From contig CAJNDS010000391.1 in the NCBI GenBank assembly GCA_905221605.1, forward strand, positions 851,440-896,439: 45,000 nucleotides of DNA. Reading direction: 5' to 3'. Of the stretch, positions 10,218 to 22,700 are shown piece after piece; the stretch's first letter is position 1, and the number at the start of each line of letters is the position of its first letter. The translations under genes were made by a program, and so were the position numbers. Origin of the DNA: Symbiodinium natans. Taxonomy: Eukaryota; Sar; Dinophyceae; Suessiales; Symbiodiniaceae. The notes beneath the pieces are model-generated. The model was given only the letters and a program-made list of their open reading frames with translations. It had not been told where the DNA came from and ran no database searches.

Positions 10218-12917
10218 TCAGAGCTTCTCTGAGATGAAACCTAGGTTGTGCGCAATGCTTGCAAAGTCACTGATAAACCGGTCGAGCGAGTCGCCATCGG
10301 ACCGCAGCGCAGCAACCACGCGATCTGGAGCCGAGGCTTCCAAGGCCAGCTCAGCAGCCGTTCGGCCTCGAGCATTCTTCACCTTTGTGCTCGCGCCCGC
10401 CGCCAATAACACAGCAGTGACCTCTCAAGGCTCTAGACTCTTCCCAAAAAAGAGTTGCCACATTGCCACAGATGTTTCCCAGACAAAAGGGCATGTTTGG
10501 ACCGGGTTGAGTCCCCATTGGGGTCATCTCCTGGCATCCCCAACTCGGGTGAGATCATTGTAGCAACGATCCTCTCTACATCTCTCGACTCTTTTTTTTT
10601 TTGAAGGAAGAGAGCCCCCGGCGCCTCGAAGGAGCTGGTCAGCACGCTGGACATGAGCGGCGTGGCGCCGAAGTGGTGGTAAGCATAGCGGCTCAGGGCC
10701 GAAGGCCTCCAGGAATGCCGCAAGCTGAGGCCGCGGAGAACCACACCCAGCACGCTGAAGACTGGAGTCGCGAGCTGATCGTTCACATCCTTTGCAGACG
10801 AAAAACCTCTACTTCAAGATGTTTTTTCTAGGGGCACATAATGGCACATATGCCCATCTAACCTGAGACAGGGCACAGAAACACGAGGAACAAGTCTTCT
10901 CAAACAAGCAAGCAGCAGCTTCTGCTTCGATTAGTCGTGACACCATCTCAGCAGAGCCGCCTCGATGCAGCATCACCAGGTGTAGGGCATACTGTACCTG
11001 CTGCCTCGAAGCTTTTGGCAGCAGCATCCTTGTGGACTCCAGCGCCCCGGCGCAAGCGGCCTGTACACAAGAAGAGGCGCCAAAGAAGTTCACTGCAGCT
11101 GCATTGGAGCCCGCAGCGAACAAGATCTCCATGCCTTCAACGTTGTCCGATATCGCAGCCCAGTGGTGAGCACCCGACCCGTAGCCATCTGTTGCAGCGA
11201 CATCAGCCCTATGGCTTATTAGAACTTTGGCTGTTTCAGTGTTTCGAAGAAATGAGCAAATGTGCAAAATCGGCATTTGTGGGGGAAAATGGCACAGCTG
11301 CTCCGTCTGGGATATTCTTTCATCAACATCTGCTCGCTGCTCGAGGAGCGAGGCGACGAGCAAGGGGTTGCCATCCAGAACCGCAAAGCAGATTGGCGTC
11401 CATCCCTCGGGACTCCGCTCATCCACGCTCCTGAATCCTCGGAGGGCACGGTATAACAAGGACTTGCGTGACTGCGTGACGTTACAATATGTTACAATGC
11501 ACCGCAGAATCAGGGAAAAAAAGATGTCGCCGGTGAGTCTAGTGGTGAGTCTAGAATCCATTCTGGAACAAGAAGTTTGCCACAGTGAAAGCACCTGGGT
11601 CGCACAAGTCTGAGGAAAATCCCGGAACCAGGTCATCGATCGGGTTGACGGGGAGGCCCCTGTATTGGGCACGCTGCAAGTTCAGAAGCAAGCGATAGTT
11701 GTGCAGATCACCCTGTGTCAAATAGAAGTTCAGCTTCCTCCGCATCATGCTTCTCAGGACACGTGCGACCTGCTGGCGGTCGGACGCGAAAGAAAAGCGA
11801 CCTTCGCCCACCGGAGCCTGAATCCAATCAAAGTTCGGGGCCAGGGCCAGGCGCGCGGGGTCTTGGATTTCAATCGAGTAGGTGTCGGAATGTGTGCTCA
11901 GCTCGCGGGCGAGACGTTCCAAGCGACACCATCCTGCAACCGGAGCCCGCTGCTGCAGGGCTGTTGGCGCTTGACAGTGACAGTTCTGAGAATCGCCTCA
12001 GCCCCTGGATCTCACTCCCAGAGCCCGGGAACCCCCGCAGAGACCGTGGCCCATCGCACACCCCTCCTCCAAGTCGGGCTATACACACACACCCCAACCC
12101 CCCTTTCAAGAGACAGCCGGGGGGGTCTGGGTGTCTGAGGGAATTGCGGGATATTGCGGGTCTGGGGGTGCCCGAGAGGTTGTCGTCGTGGTAGCAAAAA
12201 TCTCAGTCGTCCATGTACACCCTGCTCAACCCGAAGAACCCAAGAGCCTCCAAGCTACCGATTCCGACCTTCCATTAAGCTTTCGAGATTCCGAATCGTC
12301 GCTCCGGGCCGAGGTGGTCGCCGCATAGCGCTTACGGGCCTACAGAATCACCCCTTGGGCCATGGGGTGGGTCCTGAAAGTGTTAAAAGGCTTCTATGCA
12401 AACGTGAAGTCGCACGCCTCGTCCTTCCCAAGTTTGCCTGCTCAGAAAGAATTGGTCCACTGCCGGGTTGCCTGTGTTGCGCACACGAGGGCAGAGAATC
12501 ACAAAGTACTTGCATCTGCCCACGTACTCGGGGATGCTGTTGATGGCCCGCCGGCGATTCTCCGCACCGTAGGTGGACTGCGGACAAGAGAAGTAGTCGT
12601 ACCAAATGAAAACTGGCCTGCATGAGAGCTCCTGAGCTGAAATTGAAGTCTGTGTCCCAGTGATGAGCTCTATGCTGATGATGCTCGAAATGGTGGCCGC
12701 TCCTGACAATGCGTTCCGCAATGCATCCTGGAAAATCCTGAACTGTGCCAGGTCAGGGTCTGGATGATGAGAGTCCACCCATTGGTGTGACACAAACATG
12801 GCGTGCCCCATGCTCTGATCGAAATCCACAAGGGAGCCAGCGGCCAGCAAAACTTCATGTGTCTGGAGTTCCGTCATGCTCAGTAGGACCTCAACAGGAA
12901 CCACGTGCATGCCAAAC
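10218..12917 (-). CDS. FVSHQW-domain ankyrin-repeat protein, five exons
   Basis: Exons are about 12917-12418, 11933-11559, 11437-about 10920, 10789-10625 and 10421-10218 (stop TGA). Intron 1 is GC-AG (484 bp), intron 2 GA-AG (121 bp), intron 3 probably GC-AG and intron 4 GC-AG. Joining them keeps one frame of roughly 500 codons. The N-terminal domain has SMGHAMFVSHQWVDSHHPDP, FIWYDYFSCPQ, then SIPEYV and RGWCRLERLAREL, a signature of a family expanded in Symbiodiniaceae. It is followed by GWTPICFAVLDGNPLLVASL and further ankyrin units (residues about 300-430, and KNARGRTAAELALEA near the end). Ankyrin repeats bind proteins; the FVSHQW domain's role is unknown. The ATG at 12910 is preceded by a CAG|G site that could be a cis or spliced-leader acceptor. 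Confidence 0.82.
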
Positions 12918-13109
12918 CTGGGCTCTGGTGACTTGAGTTGTTTTGAGTTGTCTTCTGAGTCGTCTTTTGAATCCCGAGATCGGCTACGCTCCCAAATATC
13001 CCCCTCCCAAGAAGGCTATGCAACAACACAGCCCAGCTGCTCTTGATGAATGCCTTCATAGGATTCACAGGTGCCCCCTTCTTGGCATCCTCTCAGGCTC
13101 TCGGCGTGC

Positions 13110-13740
13110 CTTGTCAGCGGACTTGACCCGGCACACGAAGGGAACGAAGGGAACATTGTGGCCCCGACATGTGGAAAGCCTCCCCTTGATCTGCGAGGCT
13201 GCGCCACCAAACCGTGCGCCTTCCTTGTCAAGTGAGGCCCCGAACCGCCTGCGAGCCCTGAACCTGGGAGCATCTCAGAACCACCCTTCATCGTTCTCTC
13301 GGACCTCCGGATCTTCAACAACCTCTTCATCGGGGATGCCCATGGAACCATCCTGAGCGAATGGGCCGCCGGTCAGTGCACTCAGGGCTAGGCGCAGAGT
13401 GCTCGCGTGCTGCGGGAGAGGTTGCTGAAGAGTTCAAGATGCACTTCTTTGGACCGATTGACGTATCAGGAGTGTTGTATGTGTGCTGAAAATTCGGAAT
13501 CAAGTCGACGGTTCGTTGCTCAAAGGGTCAAAGACAAGCGTGGCGGTTTAGTGCATGACAGTGCATGCCTTACGACGAGCTTGGCTCTCCAGCAACCCCT
13601 GTTACACGTCCCAGGAGTTGGAGGCCCGTTGAAGGCCCCTTTCTTCCAGCACGAAGCGCTGCTGGCCTTGGCGATTGGGATAATCTCAACCTTGAGGGTA
13701 CCGACCTCGGCAGGCCGTCCAGAGTCCAACATCGCCATGT
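13110..13740 (-). CDS. Kinesin-3 C-terminal exons
   Basis: 13740-13667 encodes MLDSGRPAEVGTLKVEIIP and ends at IAK|GC, matching the D..G...G.L.V.I.P strand that follows the DUF3694 motif in kinesin-3. 13352-13305 is exactly 16 codons, DGSMGIPDEEVVEDPE, after CTCAG|G and before a GT donor. 13179-13110 encodes NVPFVPFVCRVKSADK with a GC donor, resembling the C2-like strand that follows in family members. No convincing terminal exon or stop was found before the ankyrin gene begins about 190 bp further on. Confidence 0.65.
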
Positions 13741-16700
13741 GCAGGAAATGTGAAATAGCAGGGAGGAGGGAGATCTCAACTCAAGCCTGTTTCTGATCAA
13801 GTCCCAAGGCTTCAAATATCTTTCAAATGCCTCAAGCCCTCCAAACCCTCGAAACCCTAAAAGCCCCAACCTGCAACGCCGACCAAAGTCCGCCACCCTC
13901 CACTCAACTCTGTCGCTTCAAGCGCCACTCATCACCAACGTGAGCACGCCCCGCAGTCACACCAAAGTCTTCTCGAGACGGCTTTCAGTTGCGTTCTCTC
14001 CATCTTGGTCTGGGGCAGCTTGGCCCTCGCTGCTCAGGATCCTTGCGAAATTTGGAGCTATGCCAACTACTGGCAGCTACGGTCTGATAGAGTAGAGTGA
14101 AGAGTGTGGTACCTTTTTGGTACGGTTGGCGCTGTGGCCTTCGATGGCCTTCGTCATTGTCATTTGGTATATCTTGCAATCAACTCCGGCATGGACTTGT
14201 CGGCGTCTCAGCTTGCGTCTGGTCTTGCTCGGTTCGCCTATCCTCACATGTCGCACGTCTATGGTCCTTGCGTCCACCTTGTTCTCGACTTGAAGAAGGA
14301 CCTCTGAGCAGCCGCGCCGTGCATGCGCATGACTACGGGGCGGGGGGGATCAGGGGTCTCAACAGGCTGTGATGGGTTGTGTGACAACTTGGGCTGCAGG
14401 AAGCCGAGCGAATGTCGGAAGACACGGCTGAACCGAGGTTGTGGAACGTAGAAGCACGATCATTCTGCTCTCTGAGCTCTCCGATGATACCCGATGATAT
14501 ATCCCACATTTTATGAACTTAGTGAATCCCACACAGTTCCCACACAGTTCCCACACCATTTGTGCCCCATCCCGGGTGTCCGACCCCTTCCAGCAGGACC
14601 TGGGCCACTCCGATGAGTCGCTCGACCTGCTCAATCAACACAGCGCAGGCATCGCAAAAAGAGTCTCAGAGAAAGAGCCTCGCAAAGAGCTTCAAAGAGC
14701 CTTGCCAAGAGCCTCGCAGAGAGCCTCGTGAGCCCCAAGAAAAGCCTCCAAGATGTCTGAATCTTCCCGACCTCTATCGGGTCCCAAAGAGGGTCTTCCT
14801 CATTGGGCAAGTCCTGCACAGCCTGCACGAGGGCGTCTTATTGCCAGAGCACGGGGGGAATTCAGGATGGCTCTTAGCACGTTTGAGACGGTCGCGAGAG
14901 GCACTATGGGGTCCAAAATGCTGTGATTCCCCTGAACCAGACCTTCTTCTTACACCGAAGCTCGTGGTGACAATCTCTATGGAAAGCATGGCTCCCACCT
15001 CGACACCTTCGTCCTCTGCACGCTGGAGCAGCTCCCGCAAGATGAAGACTGCAGAGGGTGGCGGGTCTTTTGGGGCGCTCTGTTGCGATAGGTGCCAGGC
15101 GAAGTTCCGCTGTTTGCTACTATGTGCATGGAGCTTGATACTCCGTCAGACTCGCATAATGGTCAAGGCTTCAATCAGTTGAGAATGCACAAGCTGACGA
15201 GTGGTGGACAGCCGTGACATTCGACAGCTTGCCTCTGTTCTCGAGGGTCTCAGGGTTCCACTCAAAAAGGCGCACACCTTGGAAGGCTCTGGCCAGGAAC
15301 AGGATTGTACTGCCGCCATCGTGGCAATCTGCCAAGTTAGCCAGCGTGTCCTTCTCCAGGCTCGACATGCCGAAGTGCTTTACACCAGTTCCAAATCCAG
15401 GTCTGGGGTGTTGGGGTTAAGACGGTTAGGATGTAAATGGGGTGCTGGACCCAGGACTTGGGATCTGCATGATCTTGTGCTGAGGTGGCAACCGTTCAGC
15501 ATCACCGCCGCTGTGACGTTCACCGCCCTGGGAAAGACAATTGAAAGACAATTAAGGCGTTTGGAGGCCGCTTCACCTAGCCCATTGCAGTGTCTTGAAC
15601 GTGTTGTGAACATGTTGTTTACGGTGACCGCCGCATCCGCCGCTCTGCAGGTCAATGCTGGTGGAAAGGCCCTGGGCCGCCGCCGGGGAAATGTCATGCC
15701 ATGCCAAGACCCGCACCCGCTCTTCCCTTCCGCGGAGAGCTCGCAGTGCATCTTTGTCTCGAGGCGGTGTGGCCTTAGCTTGGTGGAGACTTCAAGAGAG
15801 GCAACTCTGCGAAAATAATCATTTAACAAGGATAATTCCTAGTAGACCGAGGCAGGCCACCGCTGCAGCTCCTGGATGATGAGATTTGCCTGGCGATCTG
15901 AGGGTCTTGCTATCCGCCTGCTGTCCTACAATTTGGGAGGCGGCACTGCGGTGGGTACGCGTGCGGCTCTCGCCTAGGCACAGCACTCGTTTTTCTGGTC
16001 CAAAAATAGCTCCCGCTGGCGCACGCTTGACCATGGGAATTGGGGGGGGGAGGGGTCATTTTCAAAGCGAGGGCTGTGGCGGTCGACGTCAAAACGCCTC
16101 TCTCGCCTATAGGTCTTGCGCGCATTCCGCAGCACCGCTCCCTCTTGCATGGCGAAGTGCAGCGAATTGTCGTTGCTTTTTGGAACGGAGTGCTCGTCTC
16201 GGAACGGTCTTGGACTCTCGCAGTCTTCTTGAAGTGTTTTTACACTGTTTGGGGCCTATGCTGGCACAATATGTTATTGAAGCACAGAAAGAAAGGGAGA
16301 TAGTGGTGGGGACGTAGCATGCCCCGCAACCAAGCCCTCAAGCCAAGCCCAAGCCAACCTGATGTAGCCCCGTGCCTTGCGTAACACCAACCGTGCAGAA
16401 CCTGAGAACCTGATGTCATGCCCGACCCTGTCGATCGTATGGCCCAAATGAGCTAGTTCATGCTGCAAGGTGCCTCCTTCACTAAAGGCATCACCGTCAT
16501 GAGCTGCTCCTGGGCTGAGTGCATACCATTGCTTATCCACGTTTGCAGCTTGGTGTAGGATTCTGTGGGTGTTGGCCTCCAATCGCTGCATGGCCAGTTC
16601 GTGCTGGCGGTGGCCTCAAAGGCGGGGACAACTGGGCAGCTTCACACCAATATAGCTCCTGTTGAGCGCCCATGGCCTATGGACAGTTTACCTAATTTAC

Positions 16701-19700
16701 CCCTTTGGCGAATGCCTGCGAAGGTCTGAAGTTTGACTACTGCGCGGCTAAAGTTTTGGTCGGCGAGACAGTCCTCAGTCCTTGAGTCCAGATGCTCCCC
16801 ACATAAGCCCTGCTTGCAACGCCGATCAACCTTCTTTAAAAACTTCTTCGCGCTGCGAGGGCCATTGCGAGTTGTAGGAAATAGAAAAGCCTGAACATGT
16901 CCAAAAGCTCAAAAAGAACCCAATCCGAGAGTGCGGCCCTCCTCCTCGGCTGCAGCCTTCTTGGCCTTCTTCTCCAGCTCCTGGATTAACAGAGCTGCCC
17001 CCCGCAAAGAACTGCGGGGCGTTTCGGGGCGCTGGGCATGGTTGTGAAGGGCCTGTGGTGGGCGGGGGATCGGCTCGGACTCAAAGGGCTTCGGCACCAA
17101 GCCTAGCTCAAGTGGGGTTGGCCAGTGTTTGCCCGGCCTCAATCTTGTGCTGAGCAGCCTCCTCTGCCTTCTTCTGTCGCCTTGGATAGCGCTCCATCGT
17201 TGCATAATTAGGGGAAAGAAGTCCCATCCACCTACACGGCAAGTTGCGGCAACGACCCAGTTCTTCAGCCGAGGCCCACGCTCCTCGAACTCATGCTGCA
17301 AACGCGCAAGTTCCTGCAGCTCGCTTGCGACTCTTAGTCTGAACATGAGCCCAATCCATTCAGAAGCAGTCTCTATCCATCAGTCTCTACACTGACTCCC
17401 TAGCACAACTGGCAGCATCATCTAGCGTGTCCCTGCCTCTGTCTCTCGCTCCCTCCTGCTCTCCCGCTCTCCCGCTCTCTCGCTCTCCCGCTCACTCTCG
17501 CTCTCTCTCGCTCGCTCTCGCTCTCGCTCTCGCTCTCGCTCTCACTCTCACTCGCTATCTGCACAAAGACCTCTTTTTGACTCTCTGTGTTCTGAAGCCA
17601 AACACGTGCTCCTCGGCATGAACCCGAGCCTCGCAAAGGTCGCGGTCAAAAAAAACTGATGCTGGGTTCGGGGTCAAGGCCATACAGACCGCAGAAGAGC
17701 CCAAAGACGCCAGAAGACTCCTGCTTCGATGCTCTGAGTACTCGAAAGCCCTTGGATCCCCCAAGTCGGGTGTTCGACTGAAAGAGAGCCCTCATCCCGC
17801 TCTCCCCTTCTCCCCCTCCCCCGCCTGCTCTGCTGCCTGGGCCTGCTCGCTGGCTTCGGCGGCCTGCCGTTGCTGCATCTCCTGGCAAAAGGAACAACAG
17901 TGCTCGACACCGGTCCACCACATCTTGAGCACACCTTAAAGACTTACGGCTTCGATGAAGTCAGCGGAAATCATCCCCACATCTTCGCAAAGCTGAAGGG
18001 CGGGGCACACCGTTCTTGGGGAGGACGTCGACAACATCTAAGTTGTCTCCAAAGAAGGTCCAAAGCCAATCTGCAAACCATCTCACCTCCTCCCATTGCT
18101 TCTGCTTCGTCTCCATCTGTGCGCGGAACCTGGCCGCAGTTTGTACCATGGAGTAGGGCAGCAGTATCTTCTATGGTATCATAAGATGCTCCTCACCCAT
18201 TCGATGTACACACTTGATATACTCGTGAGGGCCTTTCGCATGAGGGTCTGAGGCAGAATAGCTTCTGGGCTTGGGTCGATGTCCTGAGCCTCCAGCACAG
18301 GGGCCTAGCATAGAGAAAAATCTACCGAACTCATATAATGGATACATGAAATATTCGATATAGCACATATAAATACCCCCCCCCAGAGATCTACCCTTTT
18401 TTAATGCTTTTACTATCCAGAATCCCTTCCGATCTAGTCCCTCGTAACAATAGCTAACCGATCCTGCACCAACCCAAGACGCCGAACCGGCAATTAAGAG
18501 GGAAATAGTGAAAAGGTCTTTGCTTTGCTCACAGTATTCTCGCGTCCCCGGGGCTTACAGTACATGATTTTCCGCATCACCTTTTGCGCTCGAATACTTC
18601 CTAGTCTTATGTTTCGAGGATCTCCATTATCTGTATTTGATATGCAATACATATACCCTATATACATACATGCAGTGGGTACTTATTCTACTTTTCCTTT
18701 GCATTTTCACAGGAGGCGAGGCCTACAAACATACGCAGAACTCTATGGGATTTACGGTTAGGATTTAGGCCTCAAGGCCTACAATATATAGGGGTATAAG
18801 GTGCCAATCCTATAGATTTTAGCGTTATAACCCTAAACTCTATATGCCTGAAGGCTTAAGGAAAACAGTAAAGTGGTTAAATCCCTGAGGGTTTAGGGTT
18901 ATGTTTTTGCAGTGCCCTGAACCTTAAACCCTAAACCTTTAACCCCTCATAGCGTTTAGGGTTGATAAACCCTGAAAAAGCCGTAACCCTATAGGGCTCT
19001 ATAGGGTTTAAGGCTTGACCTTAAACTTTTACAACCTTATAGGGCTTAAAGGTTTTAATGCCTAAGCCTGATGTACCTAAGGTCTGGGCATTTATACCTT
19101 CAGCGTGATAACCCTACACCCTATATGCCTTAAGGCTTAAGGAAAACAGTAAAGGGGTTAAACCCCTGAGGGTTCTTCAGCGTTATAACCCTAAACCGTA
19201 TATGCTTTCAGCCTTAAGGAAAGCACTAAAGGGGTTAAACCCCTGAGGGTTCTTCAGCGTTATAACCCTAAACCCTATATGCTTTAAGGCTTAAGGATAA
19301 CAGTAAAGGGGTTCAATCCCTGAGGGTTTAGGGTTGGGTTGTTGCACTGCCCTAAACCTTAAACCCTGAACCTTGAACCCCTATAGGGTTAAAACCGTAT
19401 AGGGCTACCCCGAATAGGGTAGACAAACTCTGCAAAAACCTAAACCTTTAAACCCCAGAGGCTTGAAGGTATTGAACCTCAACCTTTGAACCTATAGCGT
19501 TTCAAGGTAAGCTATTCGGTGTAAATACCTAACCCTACAGGGATTAAGGCTTAAACCAGTTTGAATGCCCAAGCCTAGGTTTCAATCCCCAGACCTTAAA
19601 CCTTTAAAAACCCTTATAGGTTCAAGGTTTCAATGCCTAAACCTGATGTACCCAAGGTCTGGGCATTTATACCTTCAGCGCCTGTGGGCTGAACACCCTT

Positions 19701-22700
19701 GAACCTTTTCGACCCCTAGAGGGTTTAGGGTTCATGTGTTCATACCTAAACCTTAAACCCTTGAGGTTTAAACTCTATGGGCTTAGCTTTAAATGACTAA
19801 ATCTTGAGCCCTAAGCCTTGAAACCTTAACCCTATAGGGTTTGTGTTTAAAGGTCGAGAGTTTAGGCTGAACTACCGGCTCAAGTTTGAATGCCTAAATC
19901 GTAAACCCTAAACCTTAAAACCTTAACCCTATAGGGTTTAAAGGTTAAGGGTTGAGTTTTAATTGCCGGCTCAGGTTCTAATGCCTCAACCTGAAGCCCT
20001 AAACCTTCAAACCTTAGCCCTATGGGGTTCCGTGAGTTTTGAACTTCAATCTAGAGTTTTGAGCTTCAAAACTCCGGGATCCAAGATTCAAGATTCAAGA
20101 TTGCCGGAAAAGTTTCCACGGGATCTTGAATCCTGGAACCCGGAGTTTTGAAGTTCAACAATTGAAACATTTCCGTTTCAATTGAAACGGCCGGGATCCA
20201 AGATCCAAGATCTAAGATTTCCCAGAACTCTTGCTGAGGCATCTTGGAACCCTAGATCTCGAAAACCGGGCGGTTCAATCGAAACGTTTCCGTTTTAATT
20301 GAAACTGCCGGGATTCAAGATCCAAGATCCAAGATTTCCCAGGACTCTTGCCAGGACATCTTGGAATCCTAAATCCAAAACCGGCCGTTTCAATTGAAAC
20401 GGAAACATGTCAATTGAAACGGGCAGAATCCGAGATATGGGATTCCAAGATGCCTCGGCAAGAGTCCTGGGAAATCTTGGATCTTGGATCTTGGATCCCG
20501 GCCGTTTCAATTGAAACGGAAACGTTTCAATTGAAACGGCCGGCTTTCGAAATCTTTGAAGAGAGCTCTGAATGGCGTCGTGGGCATTGTCATTGTGAGG
20601 CAGACGGATTTTATTGCATTGCGAAAATTCACTATGAAGCAGATGGATTTTGTTTCATTGTTGAAAAAAGGTGGGAAACGGTAGATCTTTGGGGGGGGGG
20701 GGGGGGGCACCAAAAATATATATATTTATATACATATATGGTAGCCCCCCCAATTGATCCACCGTTTTTTCTTTGTTTTTTCGTACCTCAGCAAGCGGCC
20801 CAAGTCCAGTTGGAGCGCGTTTTCGGGGTTGAGCTTTGGATTGTTTTTTCTACCCCAAACAACTCAAATCTCAACGTTCGGTGGTCAAATCGAAGATTGA
20901 AGATTGAAGATCCGACAGAAAAGTTGCCTGGAATCTTCGATGAGGAGCACAGAAACTTGAAATTCACTTTGGAAATTTGTCGGTCTTCAAATTGATGAAG
21001 ATTCCAGCAAAACTTTGCTGTGGATCTTCAAGCTTCAATCCTCGATTCAAAAAAATTTCACAATTTCTAAACGGTTCGATTTCGAAAATTTCGGTCCCAG
21101 GCTTCCAAAAACGTCGGCGTCGTGAGCCCCTTGAGTCGGTTTACGGTTTGGGTGGTAGGGTGATCCGTTGTGAACTTTCAGAATGTTGAAAACTCTGAGG
21201 GTTTGGGGACCAGGGACATGGCCCCGTACGATTTGGATCCTAAAGATGTCTAGGAAGCATCCCTATTTTCGCGTAGATCTGCCTATGCCCCGTATGTTCT
21301 GTGTGTAAAGGCCACTGATGAGTTAAGTTGAATTATGATCTGCATCAAATTAAGGCAAGCACATAGTCGAATACGCTATTTAACCCATATATCTGACCAC
21401 CAATCATGTTCACCAAGTTAGCGAAGTGATTTACCGCTTGAACTTGGGGAGTTTGTAACATCAAAGTTTTGTTCTAGAAATTCTGGCTGTCAGAGCAAAG
21501 AAGATATCATTGCTAAGACACATGGCTTCAATCGTGAAACTATCAAAGGATCCTGACAGTTTAGTTTAACTTAATAAACGTAAGCGGGGGCTGCTATTTC
21601 GTTGTAACAGAGCTACTTCGAGTCATTGCAAAAACGTAGCAATGGTTTAGAAGCCAAAACATACTCGCCATTCGTACGTGAACCGAGAACTTGTGGAAGG
21701 AAGCACACTCTGCAGTTTAGTATTCATTTCCCCCACGTTGAATTACGCGTTCAACAGGCCTTTGGGTTATTTAACTTGTGTTAGTGTGTGTGGTCTCGAA
21801 CAACACGGCCGGTTCATAGCATGAGCACTTTAACAATCTAAATAAACAGCACTAAAATCGAATTCGTGAAGGGGTTCGCAGTATAAACTCCGGGAGGGGA
21901 ACCAACATAATAATCAAAAGTGTTCCGGCTAAAAAGCTCTATTCGTTTACTTGATTACAACAATTAAGTTGAAGCAAATTACCAATCACTTTGTGAGCCA
22001 TGATTTTTCTTCAGATAGCGAGCCCCCTAGTAATGCATATTTGTGTCCGCCCCAACATAAGCGCGACATGCAAACAATGATTTCGTGCGTAACAACAGAG
22101 TACTTTCAGATTTTCTAAGCTAGGGCCGTTCACGAAGCGGTGGGTCAATGGGGGGGAAGCACATAAATTACATAAAAACACATACATACACATATATATA
22201 TATATATGGGTATATATGTATGTACATATCTATAGATATGTTTATATACATATTTTGCTATATTTGGATCTATGTATATATATATATGTATATATATAAC
22301 AGATATACATACATTGTATATATATATATATATATATTATGTGTGGAAGGCATTTGAAGCCTTTTGATGGAAGGCATCGGAAGCCGTTTGATGCACGACA
22401 CAAGGAAAAGTGGACCTTCACGGGGTACACTCCGCTTGACACCATCTGCGAAGCTCGCAGTCCCTTGGGCTCTGGCTCAGCTTCCCTTTGCTTCATCAGA
22501 GCATCTGCCTCTGCCTCGACAAGGCGACTTTCCAGAAACCCTCCATACCACTGTCACACCTCCACTCGCGACTCAAAATATCCTGAGCCATTCCATCAAC
22601 TCAACCATTGTCAAACAGTTTTTGCAATCCCGAACCGGCCGCTGCAAACATGAGTTGGGAACTGTCGCTCCTTGGCTTTCTCCTTCGCCTCCTCTGCCTC

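Noticed and set aside
13230-13393. A plausible plus-strand exon reading SDLRIFNNLFIGDAHG
   Set aside because: The minus strand over the same bases encodes a phase-clean kinesin C-terminal exon with proper splice sites, so the plus frame is its shadow.
16428-16480. HELAH as an HExxH zinc metallopeptidase motif
   Set aside because: No third zinc ligand or family context is visible, and the segment sits among coiled-coil stalk exons where HELAHLGHTID fits a helix.
17940-18370. A long minus frame with an in-frame TAG near 18171 and an apparent 1-bp frameshift near 17998, first read as a pseudogene
   Set aside because: Splicing explains it. Exons 18283-18197, 18116-18087 and 17992-17948 join in phase with GT donors and skip both the stop and the shift.
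20348-20995. A 215-codon plus frame, one of the longest in the window
   Set aside because: It runs through the foldback, a G17 run and TA microsatellite, and has no coherent composition.
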